A program made the position numbers and the translations under genes. From Leclercia adecarboxylata (GTDB lineage Bacteria > Pseudomonadota > Gammaproteobacteria > Enterobacterales > Enterobacteriaceae): a stretch of 64,000 nucleotides of DNA. Positions 10,698 to 20,938 of this stretch are shown here, piece after piece. The notes beneath the pieces were generated by a model, which saw nothing but the letters and a program-made list of their open reading frames with translations, had not been told where the DNA came from and made no database searches. Each line of letters starts with the position of its first letter. Within the stretch, counting starts at the first letter, position 1. The DNA lies in NCBI GenBank assembly GCA_901472455.1, contig LR590464.1:2542001-2606000 (forward strand). Direction: 5' to 3'.

Positions 10698-12084
10698 TAC
10701 GCCGCCCGCTCACCGCCCTGCTGATGAACCGCCGCCCTGAGCGCCTGCCAGTCGGTGGATGTCGCGCCGGCGAAGCCCACCCTCCAGATCCCCCGCCCAG
10801 TGGCGCGCCCAGCACCGGCCCCGCCAGCCCGGCAGAGCAGATGTGGTGGCGCAATTTTCATGACAGCCAGCTTAACGCCTACGTGGACCAGGCCCTGCGC
10901 AACAATAGCGATGTGCTCATTGCCCGGGAGCGAATCAACGAATATCAGGCGCGGGTATATGCCAGCGAGGGCAGGCCTGTTTCCGACCCTGGATGCCGGT
11001 TTGAATGCCGGTCGCACCCGGTCCCAGTCTGCCGCCACCGGTTTACCCGTCTACGGCGCGCTGTACAAAGGCAGCCTGACGGCCAGCTATGATGTGGATC
11101 TCCTGGGGCGTCAATCGCCGCACCGCCCGATGCCGCAGAGGCGACACTCGAAGCGCAAAAAGCCGCCGCCGCCGCCGCGGATCTGACGGTGGCCTCCTCG
11201 GTGGCTTCAGGTTACGTCACCCTGCTGGCGCTGGACGAGCAGCTCAGGGTCACGCAATCGACGCTGAAGGCGCGGGAAGAGGCGTTTAAACTGGCGCAAC
11301 GGCAGTATCAGACCGGCTACAGTTCGCGCCTGGAGCTGATGCAGTCCGACTCAGAGCTGCGCTCGACGCGGGCGCAGATCCCGCAGGTGCAGAATCAGAT
11401 TGCCCGCCAGGAGAATGCATTAACCCTGCTGCTGGGGGGGTAACCCGGGCGCGATTGCCCGCAATGCGGATTTCGACACCCTGACACCGCTGCGCCTGCC
11501 GTCGCAGCTGCCTTCCTCGCTCCTGAATCGCCGCCCGGATATCGTGCAGGCAGAACGCCAGTTGATTGCGGCCGATGCCTCGCTCGCGGCCCTCCCGCGC
11601 CAGCCTGCTGCCGTCGATCAACCTGACCGCGACCGGATCGATCCAGGATCGCACCCTGCCCGGCCTGCTGAACAACCCACTGGAGCTGTGGAGCATCGGC
11701 GGCAGTATTCTCGCCCCCGCTCCTGAACCGCCAGGCGCTGAACGCCCAGGTGGATATCGGCCAGTCGCAGCGTAACCAGGCGCTTTACAGCTATGAAAAA
11801 AACCGTGCGTAACGCCTTTAAAGAGGTGAATGACAGTCTCGACGCCATCACCCGTTACGGCGAGCAGTTGACCGAGTTAGCGGCCCAGCAGGAGGTCGCG
11901 CCAGGAGACACTGCGTATCGCGCAGAACCGCTATAACAACGGTTATTCGTCCTATCTGGACGTGCTGGACGCCCAGCGCACGCTGTTCTCGGTGCAGACC
12001 AGTGTGGTGCAGGCGAAAAACAATCTGCTGCTGGCGCAGATCGATTTGTATAAAGCGCTGGGCGGAGGATGGTCGGCATCGTAA
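10694..12084 (+). CDS. Outer-membrane efflux lipoprotein (NodT/OprM family)
   Basis: TolC-type outer-membrane channel completing the pump. The N-terminus encodes a lipoprotein signal with a cysteine in LSACQSVD once a base is removed near 10730. Two copies of the OEP fold are visible: the first with MWWRNFHDSQLNAYVDQAL, ARERINEYQARV, FPTLDAGLNAGR and ASYDVDLLG; the second with LLNRRPDIVQAERQLIAAD, LLPSINLTATGS and RYNNGYSSYLDVLDAQRTLF. Length is about 460 residues, the usual size. It has the highest density of frame breaks in the window (about ten). The deduced product is clear from conserved blocks in all three frames. Confidence 0.8.
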
Positions 12085-12105
12085 ACGCCGGGCGATGTGC
12101 GGCCT

Positions 12106-12195
12106 GATGTCCTCACCCCGGCCCTCTCTCACAGGGAGAGGGAGAAAACATTCGTAGGCCCGCGCAAGCGTAACGCCGCCGGGTAACGCTCTCCA
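12106..12195. repeat. REP/BIME-like repeat cluster
   Basis: Contains CCCTCTCTCACAGGGAGAGGG-type symmetry (CCTCACCCCGGCCCTCTC then GGGAGAGGGAGAAAA) and a CGCAAGCG/GGGTAACG REP-like arm. The same sequence family recurs at 13215, 51066 and 59278. Confidence 0.6.
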
Positions 12196-12210
12196 CTAAG
12201 GGGTCAATCT

Positions 12211-12877
12211 ATGCAACAACAGTGGTCTGCCGTAGATAATTACATGATTTCCGAGCTTATTCCCGCAGGATGAGGTGCTCCAGCCAGGTGCTGGAAAATA
12301 ACCAGCGCGCCGGTTTACCGGCCCACGATGTCGCCGCCAATCAGGGCCAGCTGCTGGCGCTCTTTGTGCGTATGACTCAGGCCCGGCGCATTCTGGAAAT
12401 TGGCACCCTGGGGGCCCTACAGCAGCATCTGGATGGCGCGCGCCCCTGCCGCCGGACGGAAAGCTGATCCACCCTTGAGGCCGATCCGGTACATGCTAAG
12501 GTGGCGCGCCAGAACATCCATCTGGCGGGTCTGGATCAGCGCATCGAGCTAATCGAAGGCCCGGCGCTGCTCTCCCCTTGAACATTTCGGCGACACGCCG
12601 CCTTTTGATCTGATCTTTATTGACGCCGACAAACCCAATAACCCGGGCTATCTGGAGTGGGCGCCTGCACTACTCCCGCCCCGGGACGCTTATCATCGGC
12701 GATAACGTGGTGCGTGACGGGGAAGTGATTAACGGCCAGAGCGACGATGCTCGCGTACACGGCGTGCGACGGTTTATCGAGATGATCGGGGATAACCCGC
12801 GCCTGACCGCGACGGCGTTGCAGACGGTGGGCATAAAGGGGTGGGATGGATTTACGCTGGCGATGGTGAACGGTTAA
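12211..12877 (+). CDS. Class I SAM-dependent O-methyltransferase
   Basis: Small cytoplasmic methyltransferase of about 220 residues in the COG4122 / caffeoyl-CoA O-methyltransferase family. Motif I is ILEIGTLG, followed by the AYSSIWMARALP helix (in another frame), LEADPVHAKVARQN, the metal-binding IFIDADKPNN motif and GTLIIGDNVVRDG. These Asp and Asn residues form the divalent-metal site in the family. The start at 12211 follows AAGGGG. Frame breaks occur near 12268, 12415, 12470, 12580 and 12660. It follows the efflux operon by 126 bases with a REP-like element between, so co-transcription is uncertain. The likely substrate class is a catechol or similar diol. Confidence 0.75.
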
Positions 12878-12896
12878 ACCCCGTCGGGCGGCGCTA

Positions 12897-13245
12897 CGCT
12901 TGCCCGACCCCAGGGTCCGGTGTTCTCCCTCGCCCCTTTGGTATGCTTGTCCGACCTACCGGTCCGGTGCTCTCCCTCACCCCCTTTGGTACGCTAGCCC
13001 GATCTACGGTCCGGTGCTCTCCCTCGCCCCTTTGGTATGCTTGCCCGACCCAGGGTCCGGTGTTCTCCCCCCGCCCCTTTTGTATGCTTGCCCAACCTAC
13101 AGTCCGGTGCTCTCCCCTCACCCCTTTGGTATGCTTGCCCGACCTACGGTCCGGTGTTCTCCCTCGCCCCTTTGGTATGCTTGCCCGACCTGCGGTCCGG
13201 TGTTCTCCCTCGCCCCTTTGGGGAGAGGGCTGGGGTGAGGGGAAC
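12897..13245. repeat. Tandem repeat, 46-47 bp unit, seven copies
   Basis: Seven imperfect head-to-tail units, each starting GCTTGCCCGACC and continuing through GGTCCGGTG(T/C)TCTCCCTC to GCCCCTTTGGTAT. The typical unit is 46 bases. The last unit runs into CCCCTTTGGGGAGAGGG, an arm of the REP-like element found elsewhere here. Open frames across it arise from the repeat and are not genes. It separates the methyltransferase gene from the convergent 3' end of hrpA. Confidence 0.9.
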
Positions 13246-13259
13246 ATACAGCACGTACG

Positions 13260-16200
13260 CTACGCCGAAATCTGCTCCATCGCCTGCAAGATACGCTTGT
13301 CGGAGATCGGGTATGGCGTTCCCAGCTGCTGCGCGAAGAAGCTGACACGCAGCTCTTCGATCATCCAGCGGATCTCCTGGACATCTTCGTCATCGCGGCG
13401 GGCAGGTGGCAGCTTGTTCAGCCACTGCTGCCAGCGCTGCTGCACCGCTTCTACCTTCAGCATCTGCGCCCGGTCACGGTGCGGATCGATGGCCATCTTC
13501 TCAAGACGTTTTTCAATCGCCTGCAAGTAGCGCAGCGTATCCCCCAGACGCTTGTAGCCGTTCCCGGTGACAAACCCGCGATAGACCAGTCCGGCCATCT
13601 GGGCCTTCACGTCCGACAGCCCCAGCGCCATGGTCATATCCACCCGCCCTTTGAGGCGTTTGTTGATATTGAACACCGCGGTGAGGATCTGCTCCGACCT
13701 GTTTCGCAATGTTCACCACCGTCTCGTTAAGCTCGGCGCGCACTTTTTCGTGCAGCTTCGCAAAGCCCTCTTCTGTCCGCACCGGGCCGCCCGCGGCGTT
13801 GATCAGCTGATCCACGCCGCAGGAGATGCAGTCGTCGATCAGATCCAACACCTTGCCGTACGGGTTAAAGTACAGCCCCCAGCTTGGCTTTGTTCGGCAA
13901 CTTCTCCGTGGCAGATACTTGATCGGCGACGGGATGTTCAACAGCAGCAAGCGGCGCAGCCCGCGCCCACATCGCCTGCTGCTGCTCCTGCGGATTATCA
14001 AACCAGCTTGATTGGCCACGCCTGGTCGCGCTCGTCCACCAGCGCCGGCCAGGCTTTCACCTTGTAGTTGCCGCGCTTCTGCTCGTAGCTTTCCGGCAGT
14101 TGACCGAAGCTCCAGATATGCAGCCCGCTCTGCTCGATACCGTCATCGGCCACGGCAGATAAGGTCTCCTGCACTTTCCCTTTCAGGGCATCTTTCAGTT
14201 CGGTAAGGGAACGGCCTTCCTGCAGCTTTTTGTTCTTTTCGTCCACCACCCGGAAGCTGATTTTCAGGTGATCGGGCACCTGATCCCAGTGCCAGTCTTC
14301 ACGGTCTATGGTGACACCGGTCATCCCGGCGCAGCTCGCGCTCCAGCGAATCCAGCAGCGGCAGCTCCAGCGGCGTCGCGCGACCTAAAAACGCCTCGGC
14401 GTAGTTCGGCGCAGGGACAAAGTTGCGGCGTACCGGCTTCGGCAGTGATTTAATCAGGGCGATAACCAGCTCACGGCGCAGGCCGGGGATTTGCCACTCA
14501 AACCCGCTTTCTTCCACCTGGTTGAGCAGCGGCAGCGGGATATGGACGGTCACGCCGTCGGCATCGGTGCCCGGCTCAAACTGGTAGCCTCAGGCGCAGC
14601 TTGAGGTTGCCCCTGATGCCAGAAGTTCGGGTTAATCGAGCTTGCTGACCTGCTCCGCCCCCTCTTTGATCAACATGCTCTTTTCAAAGTTGAGCAGATC
14701 CGGGGTTTCACGGCTGACCTTTTTCCCACCAGCTGTCGAAATGGCCGGGCCGACACCACATCATGGCTGATGCGCTGGTCGTAAAATTCAAACAGCGTTT
14801 CGTCATCCACCAGGATGTCGCGCCGACGGGTTTTGTGCTCCAGCTCTTCCACTTCGCTGCGCAGCTTCAGGTTCTCCCCGGAAGAAGGCGTGACGGGTCT
14901 GCCAGTCACCCTCCACCAGCGCGTGACGGATAAACAGTTCACGGCTGAGAGCCGGATCGATCTGGCTGTAGTTGACCTTACGCCGCGGCCACCACCGGCA
15001 GGCCGTAAACGGTGACCTTTTCGGTCGCCATTACCGCGCCCTGCGCCCGCTCCCAGTGCGGTTCGCTGTACGAACGTTTCAGCAGATGCTGCGCCACCGG
15101 CTCCACCCATTCCGGGTCGATACGTGCGGCAATGCGGCCCCACAGGCGGCTGGTCTCCACCAGCTCGGCAACCATCGTCCACTTCGGCGGCTTCTTGAAC
15201 AGCCCGGAGCCCGGGAAGATGGAGAAACGGGCGTTACGCGCGCCGGTAAATTCCTGTTTATCGGCATCTTTTCATCCCGATATGCGACAGCAGACCGGTC
15301 AGCAGCGCGATGTGAATTTCGCGGTACTCTGCCGGTTCGCTGTTCACCGGAATGCCCAGCTCCTTCACCACCTGACGCAGTTGGGTGTAGATATCCTGCC
15401 ACTCGCGCACCCCGCAGGTAATTAAGGAAATCCAGCTTACACTGGCGACGGAACTGGTTCGATGACAGCGCTTTCTGCTGTTCGCCGATATAGTTCCACA
15501 GGTTTACAAAGGCGAGGAAATCGGACTCTTTATCGTGGAAACGGCGATGTTTTTCGTCGGAGGCCTGCTGTTTGTCCATCGGACGCTCACGCGGGTCCTG
15601 AATGGAGAGCGCCGAGGTGATGATCATCGCCTCACGCACGCAGCCGTGTTTTTGCGCCTCCAGCACCATTCGCGCCAGACGCGGATCCACCGGCAGCTGG
15701 CTGAGCTGACGGCCCTGCGGCGTCAGTTTGTAGGCCGTGGCCTGTTCGTCGGTCGTGATCGCCCCCAGCTCTTCCAGCAGGCGAACACCGTCCTGAATAT
15801 TGCGTTTATCCGGCGCTTCGACGAACGGGAAGGCGGCGATATCACCCAACCCGAGGGCGGTCATCTGCAGAATGACCGACGCCAGGTTGGTACGCAGAAT
15901 TTCGGGGTCGGTAAATTCCGGGCGCGACAGGAAATCGTCTTCTGAATAAAGACGAATACAGATCCCTTCCGAAACACGCCCGCAGCGGCCTTTACGCTGG
16001 TTGGCCGAGGCCTGTGACACCGGCTCAATCGGCAGACGCTGCACCTTGGTGCGGTAGCTGTAGCGGCTGATACGCGCCGTGCCGGGGTCAATCACATATT
16101 TAATACCCGGCACGGTGAGGGAGGTTTCCGCCACGTTGGTTGCCAGCACGATGCGGCGGCCACTGTGGGACTGGAAGACACGGTTTTGCTCGCTGTTGGA

Positions 16201-17184
16201 CAAACGCGCATATAGCGGCAAAATTTCGGTGTGGCGCAGGTCGCGCTTGCTGAGCGCGTCGGCGGTATCACGAATTTCGCGCTCGCCGCTCATAAAGATC
16301 AGAATATCGCCCGGGCTTTCGTTGCCCAGCTCGTCCACGGCATCAAAAATGGCCTGCAGCTGATCGCGCTCGGTGTCGTCGGCGTCTTCGACCATCGGAC
16401 GGTAGCGTACTTCTACCGGGTACGTGCGGCCTGAAACCTCAATAATTGGGGCATTATTGAAGTGGCGCGAAAAACGTTCCGGGTCGATGGTGGCCGAGGT
16501 GATAATGACTTTCAGATCCGGGCGACGCGGCAGCAGCTCCCGCAGATACCCGAGCAGGAAGTCGATGTTCAGGCTGCGCTCGTGCGCTTCATCGATGATG
16601 ATGGTGTCGTACTGCATCAACAGCCGATCCTGCTGGATCTCGGCCAGCAGGATCCCGTCGGTCATCAGCTTGACCATGGTGTTGTCGCTGACGTGATCGC
16701 TGAAACGCACCTTATAGCCGATGCAGCCGCCCGGCTCGGTTTGCAACTCTTCAGCAATGCGGTTTGCCACCGTTCGCGCCGCCAGACGACGCGGCTGGGT
16801 ATGGCCAATCAGGCCTTTTAGCCCGCGTCCCAGCTCCATACAAATTTTTGGCAGCTGGGTTGTTTTTACCCGAACCGGTCTCCCCCGCCACAATCACCAC
16901 CTGATGATCGCGCACGGCTTCGAGAATTTCCTGTTTCTTCTGGCTGACGGGCAGGTTTTCCGGGTAGGTGATCGCCGGACGCGCCGCTTCGCGCAGCACG
17001 ACTTTACCCGCCGCCTGTTCGATCTCTTTTGCCATCTCCTGGTAGATGGCCTGTTGTGCATCAGGATTTTTTAACCTTCTTAACCCCGTGGCAGACGGCG
17101 GGCAAACCGCTGTTTGTCACGTAACATCAGCGCATCCAGCTGTTGCATCAGCATCGGAAAGGTTAATTTCTGTTGTTCTGTCAT
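13260..17184 (-). CDS. hrpA: ATP-dependent RNA helicase HrpA
   Basis: DEAH-box helicase acting on RNA in the cytoplasm; in E. coli it is tied to mRNA processing and rescue of stalled ribosomes. Motifs in order are Walker A GETGSGK, HTQPRRLAARTVANR, the DEAH box IIIDEAHERS, ITSATIDPERF, LATNVAETSLTVPGI and the arginine-finger region QRKGRCGRV, then the HA2 region and a long C-terminal DUF3418 domain ending KRILQAMEQISA. Length is about 1300 residues as in E. coli. The start at 17184 gives MTEQQKLTF. About ten frame breaks occur, notably near 17085, 16860 (within Walker A), 15420, 15270 and 14580-14980. The break inside an essential ATPase motif argues for sequence errors. Its stop abuts the 46-bp repeat. 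Confidence 0.95.
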
Positions 17185-17328
17185 AGCGTTAACGGGCAGT
17201 GCACTGCCGGATAAAATCTCTTTTTAATGATTGCTATAGAGTACCACATCGCCGGTTTTTTGCGCCTTATTCAAAAAATTCGAACATAGGCTTCGATATA
17301 TTGCGCTATCCCTGCGACAGGATTGTGA

Positions 17329-17998
<670 letters not shown>

Positions 17999-18005
17999 GA
18001 TTTCG

Positions 18006-18035
18006 CCCTCTCACCGCCCGGTGGGGAGGGTTTTT
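18006..18035 (+). terminator. Rho-independent terminator after azoR
   Basis: CCCTC-T-CACC and GGTG-G-GAGGG form a stem around GCCC, followed by TTTTTGTTTTT. The symmetric stem may also stop the convergent minus operon. Confidence 0.85.
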
Positions 18036-18040
18036 GTTTT

Positions 18041-18468
18041 TCAGCTCTGGCCACCCTTTTTCCAGGGTAGCAATATTCTTCCCGTCCCGGCATTCAACAT
18101 CAAACCTGTCAACCGACAGCAGGATCAGCTTCAGACCACGCCCGCTTTCCGCCAGCAGCGCGTCATCATCAAACGTCTCTTTACGTGCCGTAGCCAGGCG
18201 TTCTGAAGGAAAGATCGCGCCCGCGTCGGTAAACCGCAGGGCGCACGCCCACGTCGGTGGTGATAAATTCCACCCTGAAAAGGCTGCGCGCATCCTCGTG
18301 CAGCGCATAGCGAATAATATTGGTCGCCGTCTCACAGGCGGCGAGATCGAGCGCAAAGCGCCATCCCTCATCGACAGGCAGCGAAGCAAGCTGGTGTGCC
18401 AGCCACTCCGCCAGCGGCGAGAGCGAGGTTAACGCGGCCGGTAGCGCGATATCGTTAGCCACGGACAT
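18041..18468 (-). CDS. RsbW-like anti-sigma/serine kinase (HATPase_c_2 domain)
   Basis: GHKL-type ATPase of about 140 residues resembling RsbW and SpoIIAB, the switch kinases that phosphorylate STAS partners. The N box is in CETATNIIRYA, the G1-like segment is FTDAGAIFPS and the glycine loop is SGRGLKLI, followed by the closing strand FDVECRDGKNIATLEK. A frame break near 18245 joins the two halves. The open frame runs on past the azoR terminator, so I place the stop at the TGA at 18041, reached by removing one base in the AAAAAGGG run near 18060. The start at 18468 is 1 base after the STAS gene stop. It is the last gene of the minus operon, and its target protein is not visible here. Confidence 0.7.
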
Positions 18469-18469
18469 A

Positions 18470-18809
18470 TCACGGATTCAGCTGCGCAAGCGCCGCGGCA
18501 CGATCCGGGCAGATGCGGAAAATGCGGTCCATCCGGGTCAGGGTGAACATATTGCGGATCCCCGGGTTCAGGGCGCACAGCACCATGTCGCCTTTACCGT
18601 TCATCATTTTCAGCAGAGACACCAGCATTCCCAGCCCGCTACTGTCGATAAAATCAATTTTACTGAAGTCGATGATCAGGGCTTTGCGATCCTCGCCTGT
18701 CTCGCGAATGATGGCCTCCTTAAAAACCGCTGCCACCGAGGCATCCAGCCTGCGCACTGCGGGGGTCATAATGTTCACGTTGGGGCTGCCGCTCTGTATC
18801 AATATTCAT
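18470..18809 (-). CDS. STAS-domain anti-anti-sigma factor-like protein
   Basis: Single-domain STAS protein of about 112 residues, like SpoIIAA and RsbV. The core ALIIDFSKIDFIDSSGLGMLVSLL contains the conserved DSSG segment whose serine is the phosphorylation site in the family. The frame opens from a TTG at 18802, but the ATG at 18809 overlaps the upstream stop as ATGA with GGAGAAG before it; a one-base indel in the first codons would join it to the main frame. I prefer 18809 because of this coupling. Its neighbours are the matching phosphatase upstream and kinase downstream, a complete partner-switching set. Confidence 0.75.
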
Positions 18810-20014
18810 GGTTCTTCTCCTGTACGCTCAATCACTAAAAGTGAGACATCATCAGCCATCGCCAGCGGTTCTTTATTATCCCCACTGCGCCAGTGAACAA
18901 GATGCCGGGCAAACTGCGGCAGGAGTTCGTTCAGCGTGAGGCCCGCGCCCGCCTGTAGCGACGCCTGGAGCCGCATCTGACCAAATTGTTCACCGACGAG
19001 GTTTTCGCATTCGGTAATACCATCGCTGAACAGGCAGAGCCGCTCACCGGCCGCCAGCGAGAAGTTAACATCCGTCCAGCAGAGATCCGGCATCAGCCCT
19101 ACCGGCGCGCCGCCGTTGCCGACTGTCCTCGCCTCGCCCTCCTGCGTGACGATAAAGGGAGTGGGATGCCCGGCCTGGCACAGCCTGCCCTCGCCCGTCG
19201 CCAGATCGATAACACCGTAAATCATGGTGAAATAGCTCACGATCTCCACCTCGTCGCTGCAAAAACGACCGTTGAGGATCCGCACCACCTCGGCGGGGGA
19301 CGCCACCTCGTTGTCAGCGGTAAAGAGAAAACGCTCCACCGCCCTGCCGTGCAAAAACTGGCGGGCCACGGCGAGGGACATCATCGCCGCGCCGACGCCG
19401 TGGCCGGAGACGTCCACGCAGTAGAACCCCAGATGGTTATCCAGCGGGAAGACGTTAAAAATATCGCCGGAAACCCAGGCCGACGGCAGAAAGATCCAGT
19501 CGGAGAAGTAGTCCTGGTGACGCTGCTGGTGTGCAGGCAAGACTGACTGCTGAATACGCGCGGCGACCTCCAGATCCTGTTCAATCTGGCGCAGGGCCTC
19601 ACTCAGACGTGCGTTGCGCGCGGCGAGAGTGGACTCCAGGGACAGCACTCGCGCCCCCGCGTGCAGCCGCGCCCGCAGCTCGCTCTGCTCCACGGGCTTA
19701 CTGAGAAAATCATCCGCCCCGGCGTCAAACCCCAGCGTTAAATCGTCCGGCGCTTCGCGGGCGGTCAGCAGAATAACGTAAACATAGTGCCCAAACTGAC
19801 GGCTGCGAATTTCCCGGCACAGGCTAAGGCCGTCCATCTCCGGCATCTCCCAGTCACTGATCACCAGACTGACCGGCTGGTTTGCCAGGATGTCCAGCGC
19901 GGCGACGCCGTTTTCCGCCTCGCTGACGGTATAGCCCCACTGGGCAAGCATCCGCGCAAGCAAACGACGGTAGACCGGCGAATCTTCAACAATCAGGACG
20001 TGCTGTGCTGACAT
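18806..20014 (-). CDS. Response regulator fused to PP2C (SpoIIE/RsbU-type) phosphatase
   Basis: Intact 402-residue cytoplasmic protein. Residues 1-120 are a receiver domain with acidic pair ED at 10-11, phosphoacceptor D54 in ISDWEMPEMDG, the LLTAREA threonine region and the SKPVEQSEL lysine. A linker (about 125-165) with the QxDLEVAARIQQSVLP signature leads to a PP2C domain with metal-binding blocks VSGDIFNV, VDVSGHGVGAAM, LFSDGITE and MADDVSLLV. In this family, phosphorylation of the receiver controls dephosphorylation of a STAS partner, and such a partner is encoded next. The stop overlaps the STAS start; the start is 8 bases from the upstream barrel gene. The likely phosphodonor is the hybrid kinase with an Hpt domain at 28953-31636. 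Confidence 0.9.
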   Translation of the reverse strand: MSAQHVLIVEDSPVYRRLLARMLAQWGYTVSEAENGVAALDILANQPVSLVISDWEMPEMDGLSLCREIRSRQFGHYVYVILLTAREAPDDLTLGFDAGADDFLSKPVEQSELRARLHAGARVLSLESTLAARNARLSEALRQIEQDLEVAARIQQSVLPAHQQRHQDYFSDWIFLPSAWVSGDIFNVFPLDNHLGFYCVDVSGHGVGAAMMSLAVARQFLHGRAVERFLFTADNEVASPAEVVRILNGRFCSDEVEIVSYFTMIYGVIDLATGEGRLCQAGHPTPFIVTQEGEARTVGNGGAPVGLMPDLCWTDVNFSLAAGERLCLFSDGITECENLVGEQFGQMRLQASLQAGAGLTLNELLPQFARHLVHWRSGDNKEPLAMADDVSLLVIERTGEEP

Positions 20015-20022
20015 AGCGCCCC

Positions 20023-20924
20023 CTAAAGCGGTAAGAACCAGACAAGGCTGACCGTGCCTTCACGAAACTTGCCGTTGCCGCTCTCGTGGCCGGGATAACG
20101 GGTGCCAGAGTAATTGGCATACTGAACGGAGAAGGAGCCGGGTGTATACCCTGCGTAGCCAAAGCTGTAGCTGTAGTCGCCGTTCCAGGGCTGCTGCTGA
20201 CTGCTGTCCGGGTACCAGAAGGCCGTGGCGCGCACAAAGAAATGTTGCTTAAAGGTGTACCCACACCCGCCAGCATCACATTCTTATTGCTGCGGATATC
20301 ATTGCTTTCAAGGTCGTAATAGCGCGGCACCCAGCTGTAGCCCACCTGGCAGATGATGGAATCACCTTTGTTAATCAGCAGGCTGTTTTCCAGGGGCTTC
20401 GGCAGCGAGAACTTATAGGCCAGGGTCACGGCCCCCTGTTCAAAGTAGGTGTGGCGCTGGTTCCCCGGACGTCCAGAAACGGTTATCGCCGTAGTTACTG
20501 TAAACCAGACTCAGGGGTGTTGGCGTGCCAGTCATCGTAGCCAAAGCTGTAGCGGAAATCGGCCGTGTAGCGGCTGGTATCGGTGACTGGCAGACGCGAT
20601 GTCACATTGGCAAACCAGTAGCTGTAGGGGGAATATTGCAGGCTGAGATTCAGCGTCTGGTTATATTTGCGCTTTTGCTCTGCGCTGTCAGAGCTGTTGG
20701 GGATGGACATCCACTGCTCTTTTAAACCCGAGCTAAAGCTCAGGGCACCGGAAAACACATCGTCATTACCGGAGAAAAGCCGTCCCCAGCGGCTGGTGAA
20801 AACCCCCGCCTGCACCGGCTCGCCGTTCTTGTCGCGCAGCGGCTCCTCACCCTCTTTCTGAGCGGCCTGTGCCCCCGCAGCGGCGCATAACAGCACGCAG
20901 GCCAGTAGATATTTTCTCCCGCAT
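20023..20924 (-). CDS. Outer-membrane beta-barrel protein (unrecognised family)
   Basis: About 300 residues. The N-terminus becomes MRRKYLLACVLLCAAAGAQA after removal of one G near 20915, a good Sec signal peptide with a cleavage site after AQA. The mature part alternates polar and aromatic residues in short strands (SYWFANVTSRLPV, ADFRYSFGYDDWH, SYSFGYAGYTPGSFSVQYANY) and ends in VSLVWFLPL, which looks like a barrel closing strand. I do not recognise the family with certainty. Frame breaks occur near 20515, 20470 and 20240. Between an OpgC-like acyltransferase and a regulator in a glycan cluster, an export or anchoring pore is a reasonable guess. Confidence 0.6.
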
Positions 20925-20938
20925 TTGCCCTTCCTTAG

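Noticed and set aside
12897-13245. CRISPR array suggested by regular short repeats
   Set aside because: Units are directly adjacent with no unique spacers, and no cas gene is present. The 115-bp array was rejected for the same reason.
12841-13530. 229-codon plus-strand frame covering the 46-bp repeat
   Set aside because: The peptide is the repeat translated (CPSPLWYACPT patterns) and then runs antisense into hrpA.
16850-16880. Programmed frameshifting in hrpA and other broken genes
   Set aside because: Breaks vary in place and occur in genes not known for recoding, without the usual slippery heptamer plus stem.
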